Positions 35,056 through 41,966 of a DNA stretch of 41,966 nucleotides are shown here, piece after piece; the first letter of the stretch is position 1; every line of letters starts with the position of its first letter. The stretch lies in the NCBI GenBank assembly GCA_002428385.1, contig DIWB01000045.1, positions 15,549 to 57,514 of the forward strand. The letters run 5' to 3'. This stretch comes from Bacteroidales bacterium UBA6117 (GTDB lineage Bacteria; Bacteroidota; Bacteroidia; Bacteroidales; VadinHA17). The notes beneath the pieces were generated by a model, which was given only the letters and a program-made list of their open reading frames with translations, was not told the DNA's origin and searched no databases. The translations under genes and the position numbers were made by a program.

Positions 35056-36039
35056 TCAGATAAGATTAAGATCGAGGATCAGTTTAACCACAACCGAATA
35101 AAGGACACCCGTACACTGTGCGATCTTCATAAGCCTGCTTGCGGAATGGAGCTGCCTTTTTCCGGGGGAAAGAATCAGCCGGTAAATAACAATGGCAAGC
35201 GGAACTACAACAGCAGCCGATATATATATAAGGGTTATCTTATCGTGGAGGAAAATGTTCCAGACTATATAAAGCATTGCTATTGTGACCGCAGTCAGTA
35301 TAATAGCAATTATTCTGGCAGTAAGAATGCCTGTAACAACCGGCACGGTATTCCGGCCGTAAGCCTGATCGCCTTCAAAGTCCTCGATGTCCTTAATAAT
35401 TTCCCGGGTTAATGTGGTGATGAAGGCAAACAGGGCGAAGCCGCCAACCCAGTAAAATATTATGTTTACATCGGGCGACGAAAAGGCATTTACCTCATAA
35501 TATCTGTACAGGGCAGGCCATTCATAGACGACCACAAGCAGGGGGACCATTGCCGTGAGAACTGCCACTACGATGTTACCGACAAGGAATTGCCGTTTAT
35601 AACTTGCTGAATAGAAGTAAAGCAATCCCGATACGATAAGGAATAACATTCCCATCCAGAAGTATCCGGCTTTCCAGGAGATATAGAAACCAGCTGCCAC
35701 TCCAATTACGTTGAGAATGTTGTGCCACAGCATGGCTTGCCTTCTTGGCACTTTTGAGCCCACAATAACCTCTCCCCTGTTTATAAGGTCGGTTCTTATG
35801 TCAAAATAATCGTTGATCACATAGCCTCCTGCAGTCAGGCAGACTGTAGCCAGGATAAGTATGATAAAGTCGTACCATGGAAACTGAAGCGAAAGGGGTG
35901 TCATTTCCCCGGTACCACCGATAATGGACACGGTTATTTTGCTGATTACCGGCTCTATCACCGCGTAACGCATCAGTATCATTGTAAAGGCTACAATAAG
36001 CAGGTTTGGCCAGCGAATAAGCTTAAGAAATGTCTTCAT
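35056..36039 (-). CDS. UbiA-family prenyltransferase (geranylgeranylglycerol-phosphate geranylgeranyltransferase-like)
   Basis: A 327-residue integral membrane protein with about eight or nine helices. The first Asp-rich motif is VINDYFDIRTDLINR near residue 78, and the second is IKDIEDFEGDQAYGRNTVPV. Both bind prenyl diphosphate through Mg2+. Bacteroidota copies beside maf and the KdsC-like gene are usually annotated as geranylgeranylglycerol-phosphate geranylgeranyltransferase. The real acceptor is not clear from sequence and could be a quinone head group or another small molecule. The gene lies 3 bases after the HAD gene and 1 base before maf. Confidence 0.85.
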   Translation of the reverse strand: MKTFLKLIRWPNLLIVAFTMILMRYAVIEPVISKITVSIIGGTGEMTPLSLQFPWYDFIILILATVCLTAGGYVINDYFDIRTDLINRGEVIVGSKVPRRQAMLWHNILNVIGVAAGFYISWKAGYFWMGMLFLIVSGLLYFYSASYKRQFLVGNIVVAVLTAMVPLLVVVYEWPALYRYYEVNAFSSPDVNIIFYWVGGFALFAFITTLTREIIKDIEDFEGDQAYGRNTVPVVTGILTARIIAIILTAVTIAMLYIVWNIFLHDKITLIYISAAVVVPLAIVIYRLILSPGKRQLHSASRLMKIAQCTGVLYSVVVKLILDLNLI

Positions 36040-36042
36040 CCG

Positions 36043-36564
36043 TTACCAGGTGAAAGCATCATTATCCATCCAGTTGTTATGCAATCGCAGAACCTGCTCG
36101 ATCACATCCCTCACGCATCCTTCCCCTCCCCTTTTATCGGAAATGTATGATGCAACCTTTTTGATCTCGCTGTCGGCATCGGCCGGGCAGACAGGCACTC
36201 CCGCCAGTTTCATGACTCCGTAATCGGGAATGTCATCACCCATGTACATTACATCCGATGACTGAATTGCATGTTTCGTGCAGAAATTATTGAAGTGTTC
36301 AGTCTTCGCCCGGCTGTTGAGGTAGATATCGCTGACGCCCAAACCCTTCAGTCTTCTGATGTATTCCTTTGCATTGCTGCCTGAAATGATTCCGACGTGA
36401 TAACCCTTTTTTACTGCCAGCTGAATTGCATATCCGTCACGAAGGTTAACAGTACGGTTAGGCACACCGAAGGCATTCAGGCTGATCGTCTGCAGCGACA
36501 TAACCCCGTCGATGTCAAACACAAAAGCCTTTACCCTGGTCAGGTCTTCCTTAAAGTTGGTCAT
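36043..36564 (-). CDS. HAD phosphatase, KdsC-like (3-deoxy-D-manno-octulosonate 8-phosphate phosphatase family)
   Basis: A 173-residue cap-less HAD hydrolase. Motif I is FDIDGVMS with nucleophile Asp17 and acid Asp19. Motif II is IISGSNA. KTEH supplies the motif III lysine and GDDIPDYGVM is motif IV. Length and the GGEGCVRDVIE ending match KdsC, which makes the sugar Kdo for the lipopolysaccharide core. No kdsA or kdsB adjoins it, so a relative with another phosphosugar is possible. The first 14 bases of this gene overlap the end of the DUF2520 gene. Confidence 0.85.
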   Translation of the reverse strand: MTNFKEDLTRVKAFVFDIDGVMSLQTISLNAFGVPNRTVNLRDGYAIQLAVKKGYHVGIISGSNAKEYIRRLKGLGVSDIYLNSRAKTEHFNNFCTKHAIQSSDVMYMGDDIPDYGVMKLAGVPVCPADADSEIKKVASYISDKRGGEGCVRDVIEQVLRLHNNWMDNDAFTW

Positions 36565-37345
36565 CAGGATCGTTGTTGTAATTTTTTATAATTGATCGTG
36601 TTATTTCCCGGTAAATCCCCTGAAGTTCGGGAGAGAAAGATAGCAAATCAATATGTCTTTTAATAGTGCCTGTGTCATTTCTGTAGGCGGGGCCTGTCTG
36701 GGAGTTCTCCGGGCCGTTCTCAAATGCCTTTATAATTGTTTCATTTATAAGAGGTTTGAGAACATCAAAGGAAAATCCGGCTTTACCGGAGATGGTTTTT
36801 CCGGCTGAGAGCATGTGGTTTGTGAAATTACAGGCAAAAACCGCAGCCAGATGAAGCATCTTACGTTGTTCGGTTGAAGTAACATAGACCTTTGCACCCA
36901 GTTGCAGTGCAACCTTTCTGAGAGTCTGCAGGACAGACTCATCAGAGGCTTCAAGGAAGAAAGGCAATTCCCTAAACGATACAAGCCTGTTTTCAGAGAA
37001 GGTTTGGAGAGGGTAAAAAACTCCCCTGTTTATAATTGACGGAGGGAAAACATCGAGACCGATGCTTCCGGCAGTATGAACCACAATTGTTTTTCCGGGG
37101 CATTTGATTTTCTGGAGGATCCCTGGCAGACGGTCATCCGGGACAGCTGCGATTATCAGATCTTCGCCGTTGTTGAACTCAGCTGTCTGAGACCATTCAG
37201 CGTTACACGACCGGGCGAGGGATTCGCCCCTCAACCCGGTCGCTGACACTATTTTTTTGATGCTGAAGCCGTCGCTGTGCAACTGTCTGCACAATGCACC
37301 AGCCACTTTCCCTGCACCAATGAAAGATATTTTAAATTCCTTCAC
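36551..37345 (-). CDS. Rossmann-like and DUF2520 domain protein
   Basis: A 264-residue cytosolic protein. The N-terminal dinucleotide-binding fold starts ISFIGAGKVAGALCRQL, followed by IIAAVPDDRLPGIL and VVHTAGSIGLDVF. The C-terminal helical DUF2520 domain begins around residue 130, with MLHLAAVFACNFTNHM. The fold is like F420-dependent or pyrroline-5-carboxylate-type reductases, but the substrate is unknown. It sits in the rpoC-to-maf string, 20 bases after DUF3467, and overlaps the KdsC-like gene. No P5C reductase role should be assumed from fold alone. Confidence 0.87.
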   Translation of the reverse strand: MKEFKISFIGAGKVAGALCRQLHSDGFSIKKIVSATGLRGESLARSCNAEWSQTAEFNNGEDLIIAAVPDDRLPGILQKIKCPGKTIVVHTAGSIGLDVFPPSIINRGVFYPLQTFSENRLVSFRELPFFLEASDESVLQTLRKVALQLGAKVYVTSTEQRKMLHLAAVFACNFTNHMLSAGKTISGKAGFSFDVLKPLINETIIKAFENGPENSQTGPAYRNDTGTIKRHIDLLSFSPELQGIYREITRSIIKNYNNDPDDQL

Positions 37346-37365
37346 AGGACTAATAATAACCTTCC

Positions 37366-37683
37366 TCAGGCCTGTGCTGTCGGACCTCCGAAGTTCATGG
37401 GCAGCACAGGAGCGGAGCCCTTGACATCCTTTATCTTACCATGTACAGCTTCATACTTGGCTATATTATCCTCCAGGGCGGTCACCAGCCTTTTTGCATG
37501 CTCAGGGGTAAGAATAATCCTTGACTTCACCTGGGCCTTAGGAATACCGGGCATGATCCTGACAAAGTCGATCACAAACTCGGAGGCTGAATGTGTTATA
37601 ACGGCGAGGTTTGAATAAATGCCCTGAGCCACTTCCTCACTCAGCTCAATATTGATCTGATTGGGATTTTTAGGATCTGACAT
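37366..37683 (-). CDS. DUF3467 protein
   Basis: A 105-residue small protein from the ATG at 37683. A TTG three codons upstream is in frame but less likely. It has the DUF3467 body: INIELSEEVAQGIYSNLAVI, SEFVIDFVRIMPG, and VKSRIILTPEHAKRLVTAL. The C-terminus is Pro/Gly-rich (LPMNFGGP). The gene follows rpoC by 18 bases, its usual place in Bacteroidota, so a link to transcription has been suspected. No biochemical function can be read from the sequence. Confidence 0.88.
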   Translation of the reverse strand: MSDPKNPNQINIELSEEVAQGIYSNLAVITHSASEFVIDFVRIMPGIPKAQVKSRIILTPEHAKRLVTALEDNIAKYEAVHGKIKDVKGSAPVLPMNFGGPTAQA

Positions 37684-37701
37684 GATATGCAAATATTTAT
37701 T

Positions 37702-40700
37702 TTACTTCCTTGCTTCTGATACTGTTTCAACCTGTGACTCAGTGAGATTTTCCAGATCCTCGAGCGATCCGACTATTATACTGTTGTACTGGCGCTGACC
37801 GGTACCGGCAGGAATAAGGTGACCAACGATCACGTTCTCCTTCAATCCTTCAAGCTTGTCGATCTTGCCGAGGATAGCTGCTTCGTTAAGCACCTTGGTG
37901 GTCTCCTGGAAGGAGGCTGCCGAGAAGAAGCTGTTTGTCTGAAGAGCTGCCCTGGTAATCCCCTGAAGGACCTGGTTTGATGTGGCCGGAACGGCATCCC
38001 TCGCTTCAACGACCCTGAGGTCGCGACGCTTGAGGAGTGAGTTTTCATCCCTTAGTTTTCTGGCCGTCACGATCATACCCGGACGAAGGGTCTGGGAATC
38101 GCCGGATTCGACAATATATTTCTTGCCATAGATCCAGTCGTTCTCATCCATGAATTCAAGCTTGTCAACAATCTGGCGCTCAAGAAATTTAGTATCACCC
38201 GGATCAACTATCTCGACCTTTCTCATCATCTGGCGGACAATGATCTCAAAATGTTTGTCATTAATCTTCACACCCTGAAGCCTGTACACTTCCTGTATCT
38301 CATTCACGATATACTCCTGAACCTTTGTAGGGCCCTTGATAGCCAGAATGTCCGACGGTGTTATAGCACCATCGGAAAGAGGAACACCTGCTTTCACATA
38401 GTCGTTTTCCTGAACAAGTATCTGTTTTGAAAGCGGAACAAGGTATTTCTTTATCTCATCTGTTTTTGACTTGATGACGATCTCCCTGTTTCCCCTTTTG
38501 ATTTTTCCGAAAGTAACCTCACCATCGATCTCAGAAACGATAGCCGGGTTGGAGGGATTACGCGCCTCGAATAATTCCGTAACTCGCGGCAGACCTCCGG
38601 TTATATCGCCCGATTTTCCGACAGCCCTTGGTATCTTGGCAAGCACTTCACCGGCCTCGGCCCTTTTCCCTGCTTCGATAACAAGATGAGCGCCGACAGG
38701 CAGGTTATAAATCCTGAGTTCCTCATTGTCGGGTCCAAGTATCTTGATAGCAGGGTTTTTGGTCTTGTCCCTGCTCTCTATGATAACCTTTTCCTTAAAA
38801 CCGGTCTGTTCATCAGATTCCTCCCTGAAGGTTACACCTTCGATAAGGTGCTCGTAACCAACTTTCCCGGCGAGTTCAGAAATAATTACAGCGTTGAACG
38901 GATCCCATTCGCATATCAGTTTTCCCTTTTCAACTTCCTGCCCGGGTTTGATATATAACCTTGAACCATAGGGAATTGTATGGGTTGTCAGCGCAATTCC
39001 TGTCTTCTTGTCGATAATTCTCATTTCAGCAAGACGACCGATGACGATATCAACTTCACCCTTCTCGGAATCCTTTCTGGGAACCGATCTGAGTTCTTCA
39101 ATCTCGGCAATACCACTGTACCTGGCAACAAGGCGCGATTCAGTTGTAATATTTGATGCAGTACCTCCAACGTGGAAAGTACGGAGTGTAAGCTGTGTAC
39201 CTGGTTCACCGATACTCTGGGCGGCGATAACACCGGTAGCTTCACCTTTCTGTACCATTCTGCCGGTAGCAAGGTTTCGGCCGTAGCATTTTGCGCATAC
39301 ACCCTTTTTCGATTCGCATGTCAGCACTGAACGGATTTCAACCTGCTCGATAGGAGAATCTTCAATCTTTTTCGCCAGATCTTCAGTAAGTTCCTGACCG
39401 GCTTCAACGATAAGCTCTCCTGTAAGCGGATGGAACACGTCGTGGACCGTGGTGCGCCCGAGAATTCTTTCATAGAGCGACTCAACGACTTCCTCGTTTT
39501 TCTTGATGGCAGTTGCCACAAGGCCTCTGAGCGTTCCGCAGTCTTCCTCGTTGATAATTACATCCTGTGAAACATCGACGAGACGGCGTGTCAGGTAGCC
39601 GGCGTCAGCTGTCTTGAGAGCTGTATCGGCAAGACCCTTACGTGCACCGTGAGTTGAAATAAAGTACTCAAGAACCGACAATCCCTCCTTGAAGTTCGAA
39701 AGAATAGGGTTTTCGATGATTTCAGAACCTGTGGCGCCTGATTTCTGTGGTTTCGCCATAAGACCCCTCATGCCGGAAAGCTGGCGGATCTGTTCCTTTG
39801 ATCCCCTTGCCCCCGAATCGAGCATCATGAACACTGAATTGAAACCATGCTTGTCGTTTGACAGCTGCTTCATCAGCGACTGGGTCAGTCGTGCATTGAC
39901 ATGTGTCCAGATATCAATTATCTGATTATATCTTTCGTTGTTGGTTATGAATCCCATGCTGTAGTTGCTCAGCACTTCCTCAACCTGTTCATAGCCTTCG
40001 GTAACGAATTTCGTTTTTTCCTCGGGAATGATCACATCATCGAGGTTGAATGAGAGGCCTCCGCGGAATGCCGAGTTGAACCCAAGGTTCTTGATGGCAT
40101 CGAGGAAGGCAGCAGTTTTTGCAGTGCCTGATAATTTGAGAACCCTGCCGATAATATCCCTAAGTGATTTCTTTGTAAGTATCTCATTGATATAACCTAC
40201 CTCTTCCGGGACAAACTGGTTGAAGATAACCCTTCCGACGGTGGTTTCGACCAGGTGATTAACAAGCTGTCCGTCAACCCTGTCGTTAACCTTTACCTTA
40301 ATATAGGCATGAAGGTCGATCTTCCTTTCGTTATAGGCGATATTGACCTCTTCAGGTGAATAGAATGTAAGTCCTTCACCCCTGACCTTATCATCGGGAA
40401 TGCTTTTCCTACCCTTTGTAATATAATACAGGCCGAGAACCATATCCTGTGAAGGAACGGTTATCGGAGCTCCGTTGGCAGGGTTAAGAATGTTATGCGA
40501 TGCAAGCATCAGCATCTGTGCCTCAAGTACGGCAGCGTTTCCGAGAGGCAGGTGGACAGCCATCTGGTCACCGTCGAAGTCGGCGTTGAATGCAGTACAG
40601 ACAAGCGGGTGAAGCTGAATGGCCTTTCCTTCAATAAGTTTCGGCTGGAAAGCCTGGATACCCAGTCTGTGAAGAGTTGGTGCACGGTTAAGCATTACTG

Positions 40701-41966
40701 GGTGGCCCTTGAGAACGTTCTCGAGGATATCCCACACAACCGGGTCCTTGCGGTCAACAATTTTCTTGGCTGATTTGACGGTCTTAACAATTCCGCGCTC
40801 AATCAGTTTCCTTATTATGAAAGGTTTGTAAAGCTCAGCAGCCATGTCTTTTGGCAGCCCGCATTCGTGAAGATCGAGTTCCGGTCCGACTACAATGACC
40901 GAACGTGCGGAGTAGTCAACCCTTTTTCCAAGGAGGTTCTGACGGAACCTTCCCTGTTTTCCCTTGAGGCTGTCGCTAAGTGATTTAAGAGGACGATTGG
41001 CATCAGTCTTGACGGCATTGGCCTTTCTGGAGTTGTCGAATAATGAATCGACAGCCTCCTGAAGCATCCTTTTTTCATTTCTGAGGATCACTTCCGGAGC
41101 CTTGATCTCTATAAGCCGCTTAAGCCTGTTATTCCTTATGATGACCCTTCTGTAAAGGTCGTTAAGGTCGCTTGTCGCGAAACGTCCTCCGTCGAGAGGA
41201 ACAAGAGGTCTCAGTTCAGGCGGAATTACCGGAACCACCTTTATTATCATCCACTCCGGTTTGTTTATATTCTTTGAATCCCTGAATGCCTCGACAACCT
41301 GAAGCCTTTTCAGCGCCTCATTCTTGCGCTGCTGGGAAGTCTCGGTATTAGCCCTGTGACGAAGGGAATATGAAAGCTCATCAAGATCGATTCTGCAAAG
41401 CAGTTTATAGAGAGCGTCAGCTCCCATATCGGCAACGAACTTATCGGGATGGGTATCCTCAAGATAGAGATTTTCCTTGGGAAGTGATTCGGTTATTTCA
41501 AGGTATTCCTCTTCTGTAAGGAAATCAAGATATTTGATGCCATCGGCAGCCTTGATACCCGGGTTGATTACAACGTATCGTTCGTAATAGATAATTGAAT
41601 CGAGCTTTTTGGTCGGAAGGCCCAGGAGGTAACCGATCTTGTTGGGCAGAGAGCGGAAGTACCAGATGTGGGCTATCGGAACTACGAGCGATATATGTCC
41701 CATTCTCTCACGGCGTACTTTCTTTTCAGTGACTTCAACGCCGCATCGGTCGCACACAATCCCCTTGTATCTTATCCTTTTATATTTTCCGCAGTGGCAT
41801 TCGTAATCCTTAACCGGTCCAAAGATCCTTTCACAGAAGAGTCCGTCACGCTCGGGCTTGTAGGTCCTGTAGTTGATTGTCTCAGGTTTCAGAACCTCGC
41901 CGCTGGAACGATCGAGGATCTCTTCCGGTGAAGCGAGAGCAATAGAAATCTTTGAGTAACTTGTTT
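37702..41966 (-). CDS. rpoC: DNA-directed RNA polymerase subunit beta' (partial, first residues off the right edge)
   Basis: About 1420 residues are visible, and the frame enters from base 41964 with roughly 13 N-terminal residues missing. Landmarks in order are KISIALASPEEILDRSSGEV near the start, then the zinc-binding ECHCGKYKR and CDRCG. The catalytic magnesium loop NADFDGD (about 40570-40590) and the bridge-helix and trigger-loop region with ARKGLADTALKTADAGYLTR follow. The second zinc site is CESKKGVCAKCYG, and the C-terminus is EARK. The subunit carries the catalytic centre of RNA polymerase. It is the head of the seven-gene minus-strand string that ends with the S46 peptidase; rpoB is expected just off the edge. 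Confidence 0.97.
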   Translation of the reverse strand, partial: TSYSKISIALASPEEILDRSSGEVLKPETINYRTYKPERDGLFCERIFGPVKDYECHCGKYKRIRYKGIVCDRCGVEVTEKKVRRERMGHISLVVPIAHIWYFRSLPNKIGYLLGLPTKKLDSIIYYERYVVINPGIKAADGIKYLDFLTEEEYLEITESLPKENLYLEDTHPDKFVADMGADALYKLLCRIDLDELSYSLRHRANTETSQQRKNEALKRLQVVEAFRDSKNINKPEWMIIKVVPVIPPELRPLVPLDGGRFATSDLNDLYRRVIIRNNRLKRLIEIKAPEVILRNEKRMLQEAVDSLFDNSRKANAVKTDANRPLKSLSDSLKGKQGRFRQNLLGKRVDYSARSVIVVGPELDLHECGLPKDMAAELYKPFIIRKLIERGIVKTVKSAKKIVDRKDPVVWDILENVLKGHPVMLNRAPTLHRLGIQAFQPKLIEGKAIQLHPLVCTAFNADFDGDQMAVHLPLGNAAVLEAQMLMLASHNILNPANGAPITVPSQDMVLGLYYITKGRKSIPDDKVRGEGLTFYSPEEVNIAYNERKIDLHAYIKVKVNDRVDGQLVNHLVETTVGRVIFNQFVPEEVGYINEILTKKSLRDIIGRVLKLSGTAKTAAFLDAIKNLGFNSAFRGGLSFNLDDVIIPEEKTKFVTEGYEQVEEVLSNYSMGFITNNERYNQIIDIWTHVNARLTQSLMKQLSNDKHGFNSVFMMLDSGARGSKEQIRQLSGMRGLMAKPQKSGATGSEIIENPILSNFKEGLSVLEYFISTHGARKGLADTALKTADAGYLTRRLVDVSQDVIINEEDCGTLRGLVATAIKKNEEVVESLYERILGRTTVHDVFHPLTGELIVEAGQELTEDLAKKIEDSPIEQVEIRSVLTCESKKGVCAKCYGRNLATGRMVQKGEATGVIAAQSIGEPGTQLTLRTFHVGGTASNITTESRLVARYSGIAEIEELRSVPRKDSEKGEVDIVIGRLAEMRIIDKKTGIALTTHTIPYGSRLYIKPGQEVEKGKLICEWDPFNAVIISELAGKVGYEHLIEGVTFREESDEQTGFKEKVIIESRDKTKNPAIKILGPDNEELRIYNLPVGAHLVIEAGKRAEAGEVLAKIPRAVGKSGDITGGLPRVTELFEARNPSNPAIVSEIDGEVTFGKIKRGNREIVIKSKTDEIKKYLVPLSKQILVQENDYVKAGVPLSDGAITPSDILAIKGPTKVQEYIVNEIQEVYRLQGVKINDKHFEIIVRQMMRKVEIVDPGDTKFLERQIVDKLEFMDENDWIYGKKYIVESGDSQTLRPGMIVTARKLRDENSLLKRRDLRVVEARDAVPATSNQVLQGITRAALQTNSFFSAASFQETTKVLNEAAILGKIDKLEGLKENVIVGHLIPAGTGQRQYNSIIVGSLEDLENLTESQVETVSEARK

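Overview
This window looks like a chromosomal segment from an uncultured anaerobic or facultative member of the Bacteroidota, most like Bacteroidales/Marinilabiliales. The case rests on several features. There is a TonB-dependent receptor paired with a DUF4249 lipoprotein, an S46 dipeptidyl-peptidase, and a DUF3467 gene directly behind rpoC. There are PL-type lipoproteins, promoters of the TTG-N19/20-TAnnTTTG form, and no clear Shine-Dalgarno sequences. A HypD-type glycyl radical enzyme and a giant CoA-dehydratase-activase-like ATPase point to anaerobic life. I see no prophage, transposase, CRISPR array, rRNA or tRNA.

Left part (1-6637, all minus strand): a sugar-catabolic gene group. It is transcribed as an FHS/FucP-like MFS permease, a Tat-exported Gfo/Idh/MocA oxidoreductase, a very large secreted protein with HEAT repeats and two 3-keto-glycoside hydrolase (DUF1080) domains, and a GH29 alpha-L-fucosidase lipoprotein cut by the window edge. 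Oxidation followed by cleavage of 3-keto-glycosides is the natural reading.

6773-13691: malic enzyme, a cytidylate-kinase-like protein, an NfeD/slipin membrane pair, and a glycyl radical enzyme closely resembling trans-4-hydroxy-L-proline dehydratase with its compact radical-SAM activase.

13942-24387: a TonB receptor/DUF4249 pair, then a 430-base intergenic stretch. That stretch holds three TTAACA repeats at exact 11-base steps (Pho-box-like), a strong terminator and a GC-rich imperfect inverted repeat. It is followed by a pyruvate carboxylase/oxaloacetate decarboxylase-type carboxyltransferase whose biotinyl-like domain has lost the carrier lysine, a Dcp-type peptidase, an orphan 7TM histidine kinase and a Crp/Fnr regulator.

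24388-30179: a perfect 28-bp palindrome lies inside the Crp/Fnr promoter and between that gene and a divergent 1424-residue activase-like ATPase. Four 11-bp repeats begin at the ATPase stop codon. pdxB converges from the other side.

30311-32298: a well-formed promoter, a leader inverted repeat and a secreted coiled-coil protein of unknown function, then an 888-base gene-free island packed with palindromic repeats and G/C runs.

32299-41966 (minus strand): a tight gene string running rpoC (N-terminus cut by the edge), DUF3467, DUF2520, KdsC-like HAD phosphatase, UbiA prenyltransferase, Maf, and S46 dipeptidyl-peptidase.
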